Of a DNA stretch of 64,000 bases, positions 1 to 7,575 are shown one piece after another. Numbering within the stretch: position 1 is the first letter of the stretch; every line of letters starts with the position of its first letter. The stretch is from Streptomyces sp. HUAS 15-9 (lineage in GTDB: Bacteria; Actinomycetota; Actinomycetes; Streptomycetales; Streptomycetaceae), in contig NZ_CP106798.1 of assembly GCF_025642155.1 (NCBI RefSeq), positions 992,001-1,056,000 of the forward strand, read 5' to 3'. A program made the translations under genes and the position numbers. The notes beneath the pieces are model-generated. The model did no database searches and was not told the DNA's origin. It worked only from the letters and a program-made list of their open reading frames with translations.

Positions 1-1
1 C

Positions 2-160
2 GGCGCCACGCCCGAGGCGCGGGAGGAGGCCGCGCGGGTCATCGCCGCGGCCGTGAAGGACGGGATCGGCGTGTCCGTCGGCGTCGAGATCGTCGAACCG
101 GAGTCGCTGGAGCGCTCGGTGGGCAAGCTCCGCCGGATCGTGGACCTGCGTCCGCGGTAG
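2..160 (+). CDS. paaK: Phenylacetate-CoA ligase, C-terminal end (partial)
   Basis: The reading frame is already open at the window edge and ends in TAG, giving 52 residues. It finishes SLERSVGKLRRIVDLRP, which resembles the C-terminus of phenylacetate-CoA ligases, where the last subdomain of the adenylating enzyme closes over the active site. The family makes phenylacetyl-CoA from phenylacetate, ATP and CoA in the cytoplasm. Only the end is visible, so catalytic motifs cannot be checked. The next gene is a convergent acyl-CoA ligase 15 nt away. Another ANL-family ligase with the same ending cannot be ruled out. Confidence 0.72.
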   Translation, partial: GATPEAREEAARVIAAAVKDGIGVSVGVEIVEPESLERSVGKLRRIVDLRPR

Positions 161-175
161 GAGCCGGGTCGGAGG

Positions 176-1672
176 TCAGCCGCCGAAGCGGTCCCGCAGC
201 TCGCGCTTGAGGATCTTCCCGCTGGCGTTGCGCGGCAGCTCCTCCACGAACAGCACGCGTTTGGGTGCCTTGAAGGAAGCGAGCCGCTCGCGCGCGTGGG
301 CGATCAGCTCGGCCTCGGTGACCTCGCCGCGCAGGACGACGATCGCCGTGACGGCCTCGATCCACCGCTCGTCGGCAAGGCCGATCACGGCGGCCTCGGC
401 GACCGCCTCGTGGGTGTACAGGGCGTCCTCGACCTGCCGTGAAGCGATCAGCACACCACCGGAGTTGATGACGTCCTTCACCCGGTCGACGATCGTGAAG
501 TAGCCGTGCGCGTCCCGCACCGCGAGGTCGCCGGAGTGGAACCAGCCGTCGCGGAAGGCGGCGGCGGTCTCCTCGGGCTTGTCCCAGTAACCCTCGCACA
601 ACTGCGGTGAGCGGTAGACGATTTCACCGGGCGTGCCGTCGGGCACGTCCACCCCGTCCTCGTCCACCACCCGCGCGTCCACGAACAGCACGGTGCGGCC
701 GCAGGAGTCGAGCCTGCCCTTGTGCTCGGTGGGTGCGAGCACCGTGGCGAGGGGGCCGATCTCGCTCTGGCCGAAGCAGTTGTAGAGCGCGAGCCGGGGC
801 AGCCTGTCGCGCAGCCGCTCCAGCACGGGCACCGGCATGATCGACGCGCCGTAGTAGGCCTTGCGCAGACCGCTCAGGTCCCGGGTCGCGAAGTCGGGGC
901 GGTTCGCGAGCGCGATCCACACGGTGGGCGGTGCGAACAGGCTGTCCACGCGCCCGTCCTCGATCAGGTCGAAGAGCGTGTCCCCGTCCGGTGCGTCGAG
1001 GATGATGTTGGTCGCGCCGATCGCGAGGCAGGGCAGCAGGAACACATGCATCTGGGCCGAGTGGTACAGCGGCAGCGCGTGCACGGGCCGGTCGCCGGCG
1101 CTCAGGTCGAGGGCGGTGATGGCGCTCAGGTACTCGTGCACCAGGGACCGGTGGGTCATCATCGCGCCCTTGGGCAGCGCGGTGGTGCCCGAGGTGTACA
1201 GCAGCTGCACGAGGTCCTCGGTGCGCGGTTCGGGACCTTCGTACGGCTGTGCCGAGGCGAGTCCCGCGAGGAGCGAGTCGTCGGCGTCGCGCAGCGGCAA
1301 CACCCGTACGTCTTCGGGCAGTCGGGCGGTGAGGTCGGGGTCGGCCAGCACGAGCGTGCTGCCCGACTGGCCGACGATGTACGCGAGGTCGTCGCCGGTC
1401 AGGTTCTGGTTCACCGGCACGTGCACGAGGCCCGCGCGGGCGCAGGCGAGGAAGGCGATGAGGTAGGCGTCGGAGTTGTGGCCGTAGGCGCCCACCCGGT
1501 CGCCGGGGGCGAGGCCCTGGTCGAGGAGCACACGCGCCGCGCGGGAGACGGCGTCGTCCAGTTCCTCGTACGTCCACCTGCGCTCGCGGTACTCGACCGC
1601 GACGCGCGCGGGGGTGCGCCGGGCGCTGCGCCGCAGCACCCCGTCAACCGTGCTGCCCTGTCCCTGCGTCAT
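176..1672 (-). CDS. AMP-forming acyl-CoA synthetase (FadD-like)
   Basis: The 498-residue protein has the usual length of a bacterial acyl-CoA ligase. The P-loop-like motif LLYTSGTTALPKGAMMTH lies near residue 158. The hinge/A8 motif (GYFTIVDRVKDVINSGG) and the A10 lysine motif (NASGKILKREL) sit near the C-terminus. It should adenylate a carboxylic acid and transfer it to CoA in the cytoplasm; the substrate cannot be read from the sequence. The ATG is followed by MTQGQGSTVD and faces the truncated acylase gene divergently. The second ligase at 2349-3899 is clearly divergent, so this is not a recent duplication. Confidence 0.88.
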   Translation of the reverse strand: MTQGQGSTVDGVLRRSARRTPARVAVEYRERRWTYEELDDAVSRAARVLLDQGLAPGDRVGAYGHNSDAYLIAFLACARAGLVHVPVNQNLTGDDLAYIVGQSGSTLVLADPDLTARLPEDVRVLPLRDADDSLLAGLASAQPYEGPEPRTEDLVQLLYTSGTTALPKGAMMTHRSLVHEYLSAITALDLSAGDRPVHALPLYHSAQMHVFLLPCLAIGATNIILDAPDGDTLFDLIEDGRVDSLFAPPTVWIALANRPDFATRDLSGLRKAYYGASIMPVPVLERLRDRLPRLALYNCFGQSEIGPLATVLAPTEHKGRLDSCGRTVLFVDARVVDEDGVDVPDGTPGEIVYRSPQLCEGYWDKPEETAAAFRDGWFHSGDLAVRDAHGYFTIVDRVKDVINSGGVLIASRQVEDALYTHEAVAEAAVIGLADERWIEAVTAIVVLRGEVTEAELIAHARERLASFKAPKRVLFVEELPRNASGKILKRELRDRFGG

Positions 1673-1794
1673 GGCACATGATCCTCTGTCCCCCGCTCGA
1701 GGAGGTCAAGAACTCGGGAGCCCGCACACATACCCGTTGGTACGCTCTACCGCTCCTTCCCTCAATGACGTCGGGAGGCACGATGCGCATCCGC

Positions 1795-1839
1795 TTAGGA
1801 CGGCTCGCGTTAGAACGGCTCGCGTCGAGACGGCTCGCC
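1795..1839 (+). repeat. Three 15-bp tandem repeats in the acylase signal sequence
   Basis: Three imperfect 15-bp units, each containing ACGGCTCGC, encode LGRLA, LERLA and SRRLA in the positively charged start of the signal peptide. The first two units carry the TTA codons. The array is in frame, so changes in copy number would lengthen or shorten the n-region without shifting the frame. Confidence 0.7.
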
Positions 1840-2287
1840 GTCACGGCAGCCGCCCTGCTCACCACCACAGCCGCACTGCCGGCGACGGCCGCGCAGCCGA
1901 CACAGCGACAGGAACACCCGTCCCACGGCGGCCTGTCCGCCGTCATCCGCTACACCGAGTACGGCATTCCGCACATGCTCGCGAAGAACTACGCCGATCT
2001 GGGCTTCGGCACCGGCTGGGCGCAGGCCGCCGACCAGGTGCGCACACTGGCCGACGGTTTCGTGACCCTGCGCGGGGAGCGCTCCCGGTACTTCGGACCG
2101 GACGCGGCCACCGATCTCTCCCTCTCCTCGGCCACCACGAACCTCGCCAGTGACCTCTACTTCCGCGGGGTGCGGGACGCCGGGACGGTACGCGGGCTGT
2201 TCGCCGAGCCGACGCCGCTCGGCCCGACCGACGCGGTCGTCGCCGTCGCTGAGGGTGGTGAGGGTCTCCGACCGCTGACGGCCCCGA

Positions 2288-2325
2288 GGGTGTGGTCCCG
2301 GCCCCCATGGGGCGGGACCACACCC
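2288..2325. terminator. Bidirectional hairpin terminator
   Basis: A 13-bp perfect stem (GGGTGTGGTCCCG with its complement at 2313-2325) extends with four further G-C pairs around a bulge. It lies between the truncated acylase remnant (+) and the end of the ligase gene (-). There is no U-tract, as is usual in Streptomyces. It may once have been the terminator of the full-length neighbour before truncation. Confidence 0.75.
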
Positions 2326-2348
2326 TTGCTCCGGACACCGTGTGCGGC

Positions 2349-3899
2349 TCACACGGGTCGTGTGCGGCCCTCCCAGTACGGGTCCCGCAGCCGTCGCTTG
2401 TACAGCTTGCCGTTGGGGTCGCGCGGCATCTCGGCGATGAAGTCGATGCTCCTGGGCCGTTTGTAGCCGGCGAGGCGCTGCGCGCAGTGGTCGACGAGGG
2501 CGGCGGCGAGGTCCGGCCCGGGTTCGTGCCCCGGGGCGGGCTCCACGACGGCCTTGACCTCTTCGCCCCAGTCGTCGTGCGGGATGCCGAAGGCGGCGGC
2601 GTCGGCGACGGCGGGGTGGGCGAGCAGCGCGGACTCGATCTCGGCGGGGTAGATGTTGACTCCGCCCGAGATGATCATGTCGATCTTGCGGTCGCGCAGG
2701 AAGAGATAGCCGTCCTCGTCGAGACAGCCGAGGTCGCCGACGGTGAAGAAGTCACCGATGCGGTTCTTCCTCGTCTTCGCCTCGTCCTTGTGGTACGAGA
2801 AGCCGCCGGTGTTCATCTTGAGGTAGACGGTGCCGAGTTCACCGGGCGGGAGCCGGTTGCCGTCGTCGTCGAAGATCGCGAGTTCGCTGATGGGCCAGGC
2901 CTTGCCGACGGTGCCGGGCTTCTTCAGCCAGTCCTCGGCGGTTGCGAAGGCACCGCCGCCCTCGCTGGCGGCGTAGTACTCCTCCACACAGTGCCCCCAC
3001 CAGTCGATCATGGCCCGTTTCACATGGTCGGGGCAGGGGGCGGCACCGTGGATGGCGTGCCGCATGGACGAGACGTCGTACGCCTGCCTGGTGTGTTCCG
3101 GGAGTGCGAGGAGCCGGTGGAACTGTGTCGGGACCATATGTGTGTGCGTGCACCGGTGGGCGTCGATGAGGCGGAGCATCTCCTCGGGCGTCCACTTGTC
3201 CATCAGCACCAGCCGGTGGCCGGTGTGCAGGGACGCGCCCGCGAACTGGAGCACGGCCGTGTGGTAGAGCGGTGAGCAGACGAGGTGCACGTTGTCGTCG
3301 TACGGCTTGATGCCGAAGATGCCGAGGAAGCCGCCGAGATAGGCCTCCTCGGGGGTCTTGCCGGGCAGGGGGCGGCGGATGCCGCGCGGGCGGCCGGTGG
3401 TGCCCGAGGTGTAGTTCATGACCCAGCCGAGGGTGCGGTCGGCGGGCGCCGACCCGGGCTGCCCGTCGAGGAGTTCGGCGTACGGCCGGAAACCCTCGAC
3501 CTCGCCGACCGCGTACCGGTGGGTGGCGGGGAGGCCGGCCTCGTCGGCGGCGTGCCGGGCGGGTCCGGCGAACCGTTCGTGGGCGATCAGCACCTTCGCG
3601 CCGGAGTCGGAGACGATCCAGGCGATCTCCGGGCCGACGAGGTGGTGGTTGACGGGGACGAGATAGAAGCCGGCCTGGCTGGCGGCGAGGTAGGCGATGA
3701 AGAACTCGACACCGTTGGGCAGCACGACCGCGAAGGCGTCGCCGCGTTCCAGGCCCGCGGCGCGCAGGCCGTGCACCAGGCGGTTGGCGGCGGTGTGCAG
3801 CCGGCCGGCGGTCCACTGCTCGCCGTCGGGGGCGACCAGGATCATGCGCTCGGGGTCCTGGGCGGCCTGGGCCCAGAAGCCGACAGGGGGGGTGCTCAC
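2349..3899 (-). CDS. AMP-forming acyl-CoA synthetase (FadD3/FadD19-like)
   Basis: Read from the GTG at 3899 the protein is 516 residues (VSTPPVGFWAQAAQDPERM...). It carries the ANL motifs MNYTSGTTGRPRGI, a glycine-rich stretch with Asp before the hinge (FLRDRKIDMIISGG) and the terminal lysine motif (DPNGKLYKRRL). The start overlaps the stop of the upstream flavoprotein gene in a GTGA junction, so the two are translationally coupled. The same frame stays open further upstream, but that stretch is only antisense or shadow of the flavoprotein gene. The pairing suggests joint catabolism of an acid or steroid-like side chain; that is inference. Confidence 0.87.
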   Translation of the reverse strand: MSTPPVGFWAQAAQDPERMILVAPDGEQWTAGRLHTAANRLVHGLRAAGLERGDAFAVVLPNGVEFFIAYLAASQAGFYLVPVNHHLVGPEIAWIVSDSGAKVLIAHERFAGPARHAADEAGLPATHRYAVGEVEGFRPYAELLDGQPGSAPADRTLGWVMNYTSGTTGRPRGIRRPLPGKTPEEAYLGGFLGIFGIKPYDDNVHLVCSPLYHTAVLQFAGASLHTGHRLVLMDKWTPEEMLRLIDAHRCTHTHMVPTQFHRLLALPEHTRQAYDVSSMRHAIHGAAPCPDHVKRAMIDWWGHCVEEYYAASEGGGAFATAEDWLKKPGTVGKAWPISELAIFDDDGNRLPPGELGTVYLKMNTGGFSYHKDEAKTRKNRIGDFFTVGDLGCLDEDGYLFLRDRKIDMIISGGVNIYPAEIESALLAHPAVADAAAFGIPHDDWGEEVKAVVEPAPGHEPGPDLAAALVDHCAQRLAGYKRPRSIDFIAEMPRDPNGKLYKRRLRDPYWEGRTRPV

Positions 3900-5008
3900 G
3901 ACCGGCCGCTCCTTCCGGCGATGTGGTTGATGCGGTCGACGGCCTGCTCGAAGCCCCGGGTGAGGTCGTCGAAGACGGCCTGGACGCTGCGCTGACTGGT
4001 CATCCGGCCGACGATCTGGCCGACGGGTGTGCCGAGCAGCGGCTCGACCTCGTGCTTCTGGATGCGGGAGACCGCCTCGGCCACCAACAGGCCCTGCAGC
4101 GGCATGGGCAGGGTGCCGGGCCCGCCCGGGTCGTCCCAGGCGTCGGTCCATTCGGTACGGAGCTGACGTGCGGGCTTCCCGGTCAGGGCGCGCGAGCGGA
4201 CGGTGTCGCCGGACCCGGCGGCGAGGAGCTTGCGGGTCAGCGCGGGCGAGTGGAGGTCGGCTTCTGTGGTGGTCAGCCATATGGAGCCCAGCCACACACC
4301 CTGGGCGCCGAGGCTCAGGGCGGCCGCCACCTGTTGTCCGCTGCCGATGCCGCCCGCGGCCAGCACCGGCAGCGGGTCGACGGCGTCGACGACCTCGGGA
4401 GTCAGCACCATGGAGGCGATCTCGCCGGTGTGGCCGCCCGCCTCGTAGCCCTGCGCCACGACGATGTCGATGCCCGCCTCCTGGTGCTTGCGGGCGTGCC
4501 GGGCGCTGCCCGCGAGCGCGGCGACGAGCACACCCCGGTCGTGGGCGCGGGCCACGACGTCGGCGGGCGGGGAGCCGAGGGCGTTGGCGAGCAGTCTGAT
4601 CGGGTAGTCGAAGGCGACGTCGAGCTGGGTGCGGGCGACCTGTTCCATCCAGCCGGTGATGCGCCACCCGGAGGCCTCGCCCTCGGCGAGCTCGGGCACG
4701 CCGTACTTGGTGAGGGTGTCCCGGACGAACTGCCGGTGTCCTTCGGGGATCATCGCCTCGACATCCGCCTCGGTGACGTCCTCGACCTTCTTCGCGGGCA
4801 TGACGACGTCCAGGCCGTAGGGCCGCCCCTCGACGTGTGCCTCGATCCAGTCGAGATCGCGTTTGAGGTCGTCGGGGGCCGTGTAGCGGACCGCGCCGAG
4901 CACTCCGCAGCCGCCGGCCCGGCTGATGGCCGCGGCGACAGCGGGGAACGGCGTGAAGCCGAAGACGGCGTGCTCGACTCCCAGTTGCTTGCTCAGCTCC
5001 GTCTGCAT
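3896..5008 (-). CDS. Nitronate monooxygenase-like NAD(P)H-dependent flavin oxidoreductase
   Basis: The 370-residue TIM-barrel protein matches the 2-nitropropane dioxygenase/nitronate monooxygenase family. It has an early FGFTPFPAVAAAISRAGGCGVLGA strand-loop, the phosphate-binding AQGYEAGGHTG motif, and PVLAAGGIGSGQQVAAALSLGAQGVWLGS near the FMN site. Members bind FMN and oxidise nitronates or act as enoyl reductases; in actinobacteria many sit beside acyl-CoA ligases. The first gene of a two-gene operon, it is coupled to the ligase downstream by a GTGA overlap. True substrate unknown. Confidence 0.83.
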   Translation of the reverse strand: MQTELSKQLGVEHAVFGFTPFPAVAAAISRAGGCGVLGAVRYTAPDDLKRDLDWIEAHVEGRPYGLDVVMPAKKVEDVTEADVEAMIPEGHRQFVRDTLTKYGVPELAEGEASGWRITGWMEQVARTQLDVAFDYPIRLLANALGSPPADVVARAHDRGVLVAALAGSARHARKHQEAGIDIVVAQGYEAGGHTGEIASMVLTPEVVDAVDPLPVLAAGGIGSGQQVAAALSLGAQGVWLGSIWLTTTEADLHSPALTRKLLAAGSGDTVRSRALTGKPARQLRTEWTDAWDDPGGPGTLPMPLQGLLVAEAVSRIQKHEVEPLLGTPVGQIVGRMTSQRSVQAVFDDLTRGFEQAVDRINHIAGRSGRS

Positions 5009-5114
5009 GGGCGCAGAATGCCGCAGTCCCCCGGACGACGGAAGAGGTTTTCTGATGCTCCGTCAGATTTCCCGTCGGATTCCTGGGTCCCGGCTCCCGC
5101 GGTACGCGTACGCC

Positions 5115-5948
5115 TCATCGACACATCCGACGCATCACGGCGGCCGGGTGGGCACCGTCGGACGACCAGGGCGCGGCGGTGACGACCGGCTGGTAGAAGC
5201 CGGTGACCGGCGGCTCGAGCCAGGTGACGTCGGTGAAGCCGGCGGTTGTCAGTGCCTGAGTCAGCCGGGCGCGGGTCAGGGCCCGGTAGGCGGTGCGCCG
5301 GACCCGGACCTCCCAGCCGGTCCTGGCGGGCAGCAGCTGGAAGTGTTCCAGGTCGTAGCGCTCGCCGTCGTCGTGCCAGTGCCACAGTTGGAAGGTGACC
5401 ACCCGGTCGTCGCCCGTCCCAGAGACCTGGGGCGGCGTCGAGGCCGGGCGGTCGCGGCGGAGTTCGTCGTAGTCCCGCACGGTGATCACGACGAGTCCCC
5501 CGTCCCGCAGGACCCGTCGCATGCCCGCCAGGGCAGCATCGAGGTCCTCGTCGGTGAGCAGGTGCGGGAGCGAGTTGTCGGCGCACACGACCACGTCGAA
5601 GGCGGCGGAGCGAAACGGCAGTGCGCGCATGTCGGCCGCCCCGGTCGGCAGTGCGGCGCCACGCGCGGCGGCTTCGGTGGCGGCCCGGGAGACGGCGACC
5701 GGGCTCAGGTCGGTGCCGATGACGTGGTGGCCGCGCAGGGCGAGCCCGATCGCCTGGGTGCCGATCCCGCAGGCGCAGTCCAGGATCCGGTGCGGTCCCG
5801 GGCCCAGCCGGGCGCCGACGAGGCCGTCCAGCGCGGCGGCCTGGCGGGCCATGCTCGCGTCCCAGTCCGGGAAGATCAGGTGGTAGTCGGGGGCGAGCCG
5901 GTCGTAGAAGTCACGGATCGAGGGCGGGAGCGAGGGTGTGTCGGACAT
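5115..5948 (-). CDS. Class I SAM-dependent methyltransferase
   Basis: The 277-residue protein starts MSDTPSLPPSIRDFYDRLAPDYHLIFPDW. It has motif I as LDCACGIGTQAIGLA, an acidic end to beta-2 (GTDLS), motif II near FDVVVCADNSLPHL and motif III in VLRDGGLVVITVRDYDEL. This is the Methyltransf_11/25 fold, probably a small-molecule methylase. The ATG at 5948 is preceded by GGGAGTGA, and the gap to the upstream FAD oxidoreductase gene is only 5 nt, so the two are likely co-transcribed. The acceptor is not evident. Confidence 0.85.
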   Translation of the reverse strand: MSDTPSLPPSIRDFYDRLAPDYHLIFPDWDASMARQAAALDGLVGARLGPGPHRILDCACGIGTQAIGLALRGHHVIGTDLSPVAVSRAATEAAARGAALPTGAADMRALPFRSAAFDVVVCADNSLPHLLTDEDLDAALAGMRRVLRDGGLVVITVRDYDELRRDRPASTPPQVSGTGDDRVVTFQLWHWHDDGERYDLEHFQLLPARTGWEVRVRRTAYRALTRARLTQALTTAGFTDVTWLEPPVTGFYQPVVTAAPWSSDGAHPAAVMRRMCR

Positions 5949-5953
5949 GGCCG

Positions 5954-7516
5954 TCACTCCCGCTCCAGCACCGCCATCGCCGCGTTGTGCCCCGGTACCC
6001 CGCTCACCCCTCCGCCGCGCACCGCGCCCGCCCCGCACAGCAGGACGTTGCCGTGCCGGGTCTCCACGCCCCAGCGTCCGGTCTCCTCCTGGGCATAGGG
6101 CCAGGACAGGTCACGGTGGAAGATGTTGCCGCCGGGCAGCCGCAGGTCGCGTTCGAGGTCGAGCGGCGTCTTCGCCTCGATGCAGGGCCGGCCCTCGGCA
6201 TCGGTCGCGAGGCAGTCGGCGATCGGTTCGGCGAGGTGGGCGTCGAGCTGCGCGAGCGTGGACTTGAGGAGTTCGTCGCGTACCGCGTCGTTGTCCCGGT
6301 CGAAGAGCCGTGCGGGCGTGTGGAGGCCGAAGAGGGTGAGGGTCTGATAGCCCGCGTCGACCAGGTTCCGGCCGAGGATCGTGGGGTCGGTGAGGGAGTG
6401 ACAGTAGATCTCGGACGGCGGTGCCGTGGGGAGCTCGCCGGACGCGGCCTGGGTGTGGGCGGCGGCCAGTTGTTCGTAGCCCTCGGCGATGTGGAAGGTG
6501 CCGGCGAAGGCCTCGCGCGGGTCGACGGAGCCGTCGCGCAGCCTCGGCAGCCGCTTGAGCAGCATGTTCACCTTCAGCTGGGCGCCTTCGGCGGGCGTCG
6601 GCGCCGGGTCGCCGGTCAGTGCCGCCAGTTCCTGCGGCGAGGCGCCCACGAGGACGTGCCGGGCGGTGGCGATGCCCTCGCCGTCGGCCGTGCGGTGGGT
6701 GACCTCGGCACTCTGCCCGTCCGTCGCGATCCGTACCGCCTCGTGCCCGGTCGCGATGACCGCGCCCGCGGCACGCGCGGCGGCGGCCAGCGCGTGGGTC
6801 AGGGCGCCCATGCCGCCGACGGGCACGTCCCAGGCGCCGGTGCCGCCGCCGATGACGTGGTACAGGAAGCAGCGGTTCTGCCGCAGGGAGGGGTCGTGGG
6901 CGTCGGCGAAGGTGCCGATCAGGCCGTCGGTGAGGACCACGCCCCGTACCAGGTCGTCGGTGAAGTTCCGCTCGATCGCGGCACCGATCGGCTCCTCGAA
7001 AAGTGCCCGCCAGGCGTCCTCGTCGTCGATGCGGCGGCGCAGTTCGTCACGGGTGGGCAGCGGTTCGACGAGGGTGGGGAAGACCCGCTGGGCGACCTGG
7101 CCGGTCATGGCGTAGAAGCGCTGCCAGGCCTCGTACTCGCGGCTGCCGCCCGTCAGCCGGGCGAAGGCCTCGCGGGTGCGCCGTTCGCCACCGCCGACGA
7201 GCAGTCCGGTCGGCCGTCCGTCCCGTTCGACCGGGGTGTACGACGAGATGGTGCGCCCACGGACCCGGAAGGCGAGGCCCAGGTCCCGCACGATCTTCTT
7301 GGGCAGCAGGCTGACCAGGTAGGAGTAGCGCGACAGACGGGCGTCGACACCGGCGAAGGGGCGGGTCGACACGGCGGCGCCGCCGGTGTGGTCCAGGCGC
7401 TCCAGTACGAGCACGGACTTGCCGGCCCGGGCCAGATAGGCGGCCGCGACCAGGCCGTTGTGGCCGCCGCCGACGATGACGGCGTCGTACGTCCGGGATC
7501 CCTCGTGAGCAGGCAT
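5954..7516 (-). CDS. FAD-dependent oxidoreductase, carotenoid desaturase/PYROXD2-like
   Basis: The 520-residue enzyme opens with a dinucleotide-binding motif (YDAVIVGGGHNGLVAAAYLARAGKSVLVLER) and ends with a second FAD-contacting stretch (NVLLCGAGAVRGGGVSGVPGHNAAMAVLE). This is the architecture of CrtI/PYROXD2-type amine oxidase-fold flavoproteins. Members desaturate or isomerise lipophilic substrates, but this subfamily is often found outside carotenoid clusters and no crt genes are nearby. The ATG at 7516 (MPAHEGSRTYDAV) was preferred to the longer form because homologues begin just before the Rossmann motif. It precedes the methyltransferase gene by 5 nt. Confidence 0.82.
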   Translation of the reverse strand: MPAHEGSRTYDAVIVGGGHNGLVAAAYLARAGKSVLVLERLDHTGGAAVSTRPFAGVDARLSRYSYLVSLLPKKIVRDLGLAFRVRGRTISSYTPVERDGRPTGLLVGGGERRTREAFARLTGGSREYEAWQRFYAMTGQVAQRVFPTLVEPLPTRDELRRRIDDEDAWRALFEEPIGAAIERNFTDDLVRGVVLTDGLIGTFADAHDPSLRQNRCFLYHVIGGGTGAWDVPVGGMGALTHALAAAARAAGAVIATGHEAVRIATDGQSAEVTHRTADGEGIATARHVLVGASPQELAALTGDPAPTPAEGAQLKVNMLLKRLPRLRDGSVDPREAFAGTFHIAEGYEQLAAAHTQAASGELPTAPPSEIYCHSLTDPTILGRNLVDAGYQTLTLFGLHTPARLFDRDNDAVRDELLKSTLAQLDAHLAEPIADCLATDAEGRPCIEAKTPLDLERDLRLPGGNIFHRDLSWPYAQEETGRWGVETRHGNVLLCGAGAVRGGGVSGVPGHNAAMAVLERE

Positions 7517-7575
7517 GGTTCTTCGTAACACGTGATGATCTACGGCTGCCAGAGGCATGCCGTGCCTGCCCCGCC

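Larger units (their letters stand above)
1783..2466 (+). pseudogene. Truncated penicillin acylase / acyl-homoserine lactone acylase family gene
   Basis: The ATG at 1783 follows a GGGAGG site and encodes a signal peptide, then IRYTEYGIPHMLAKNYADLGFGTGWAQAADQ..., the start of the alpha chain of N-terminal nucleophile (penicillin amidase type) acylases such as PvdQ. Homology seems to stop near residue 155 (about position 2250). The frame then runs through a terminator hairpin and antisense into the next gene. Full members are about 750-850 residues, and the autoproteolytic nucleophile and whole beta chain are absent, so no acylase activity is expected. Codons 5 and 10 are TTA, the rare bldA-dependent leucine codon. 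Confidence 0.75.
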
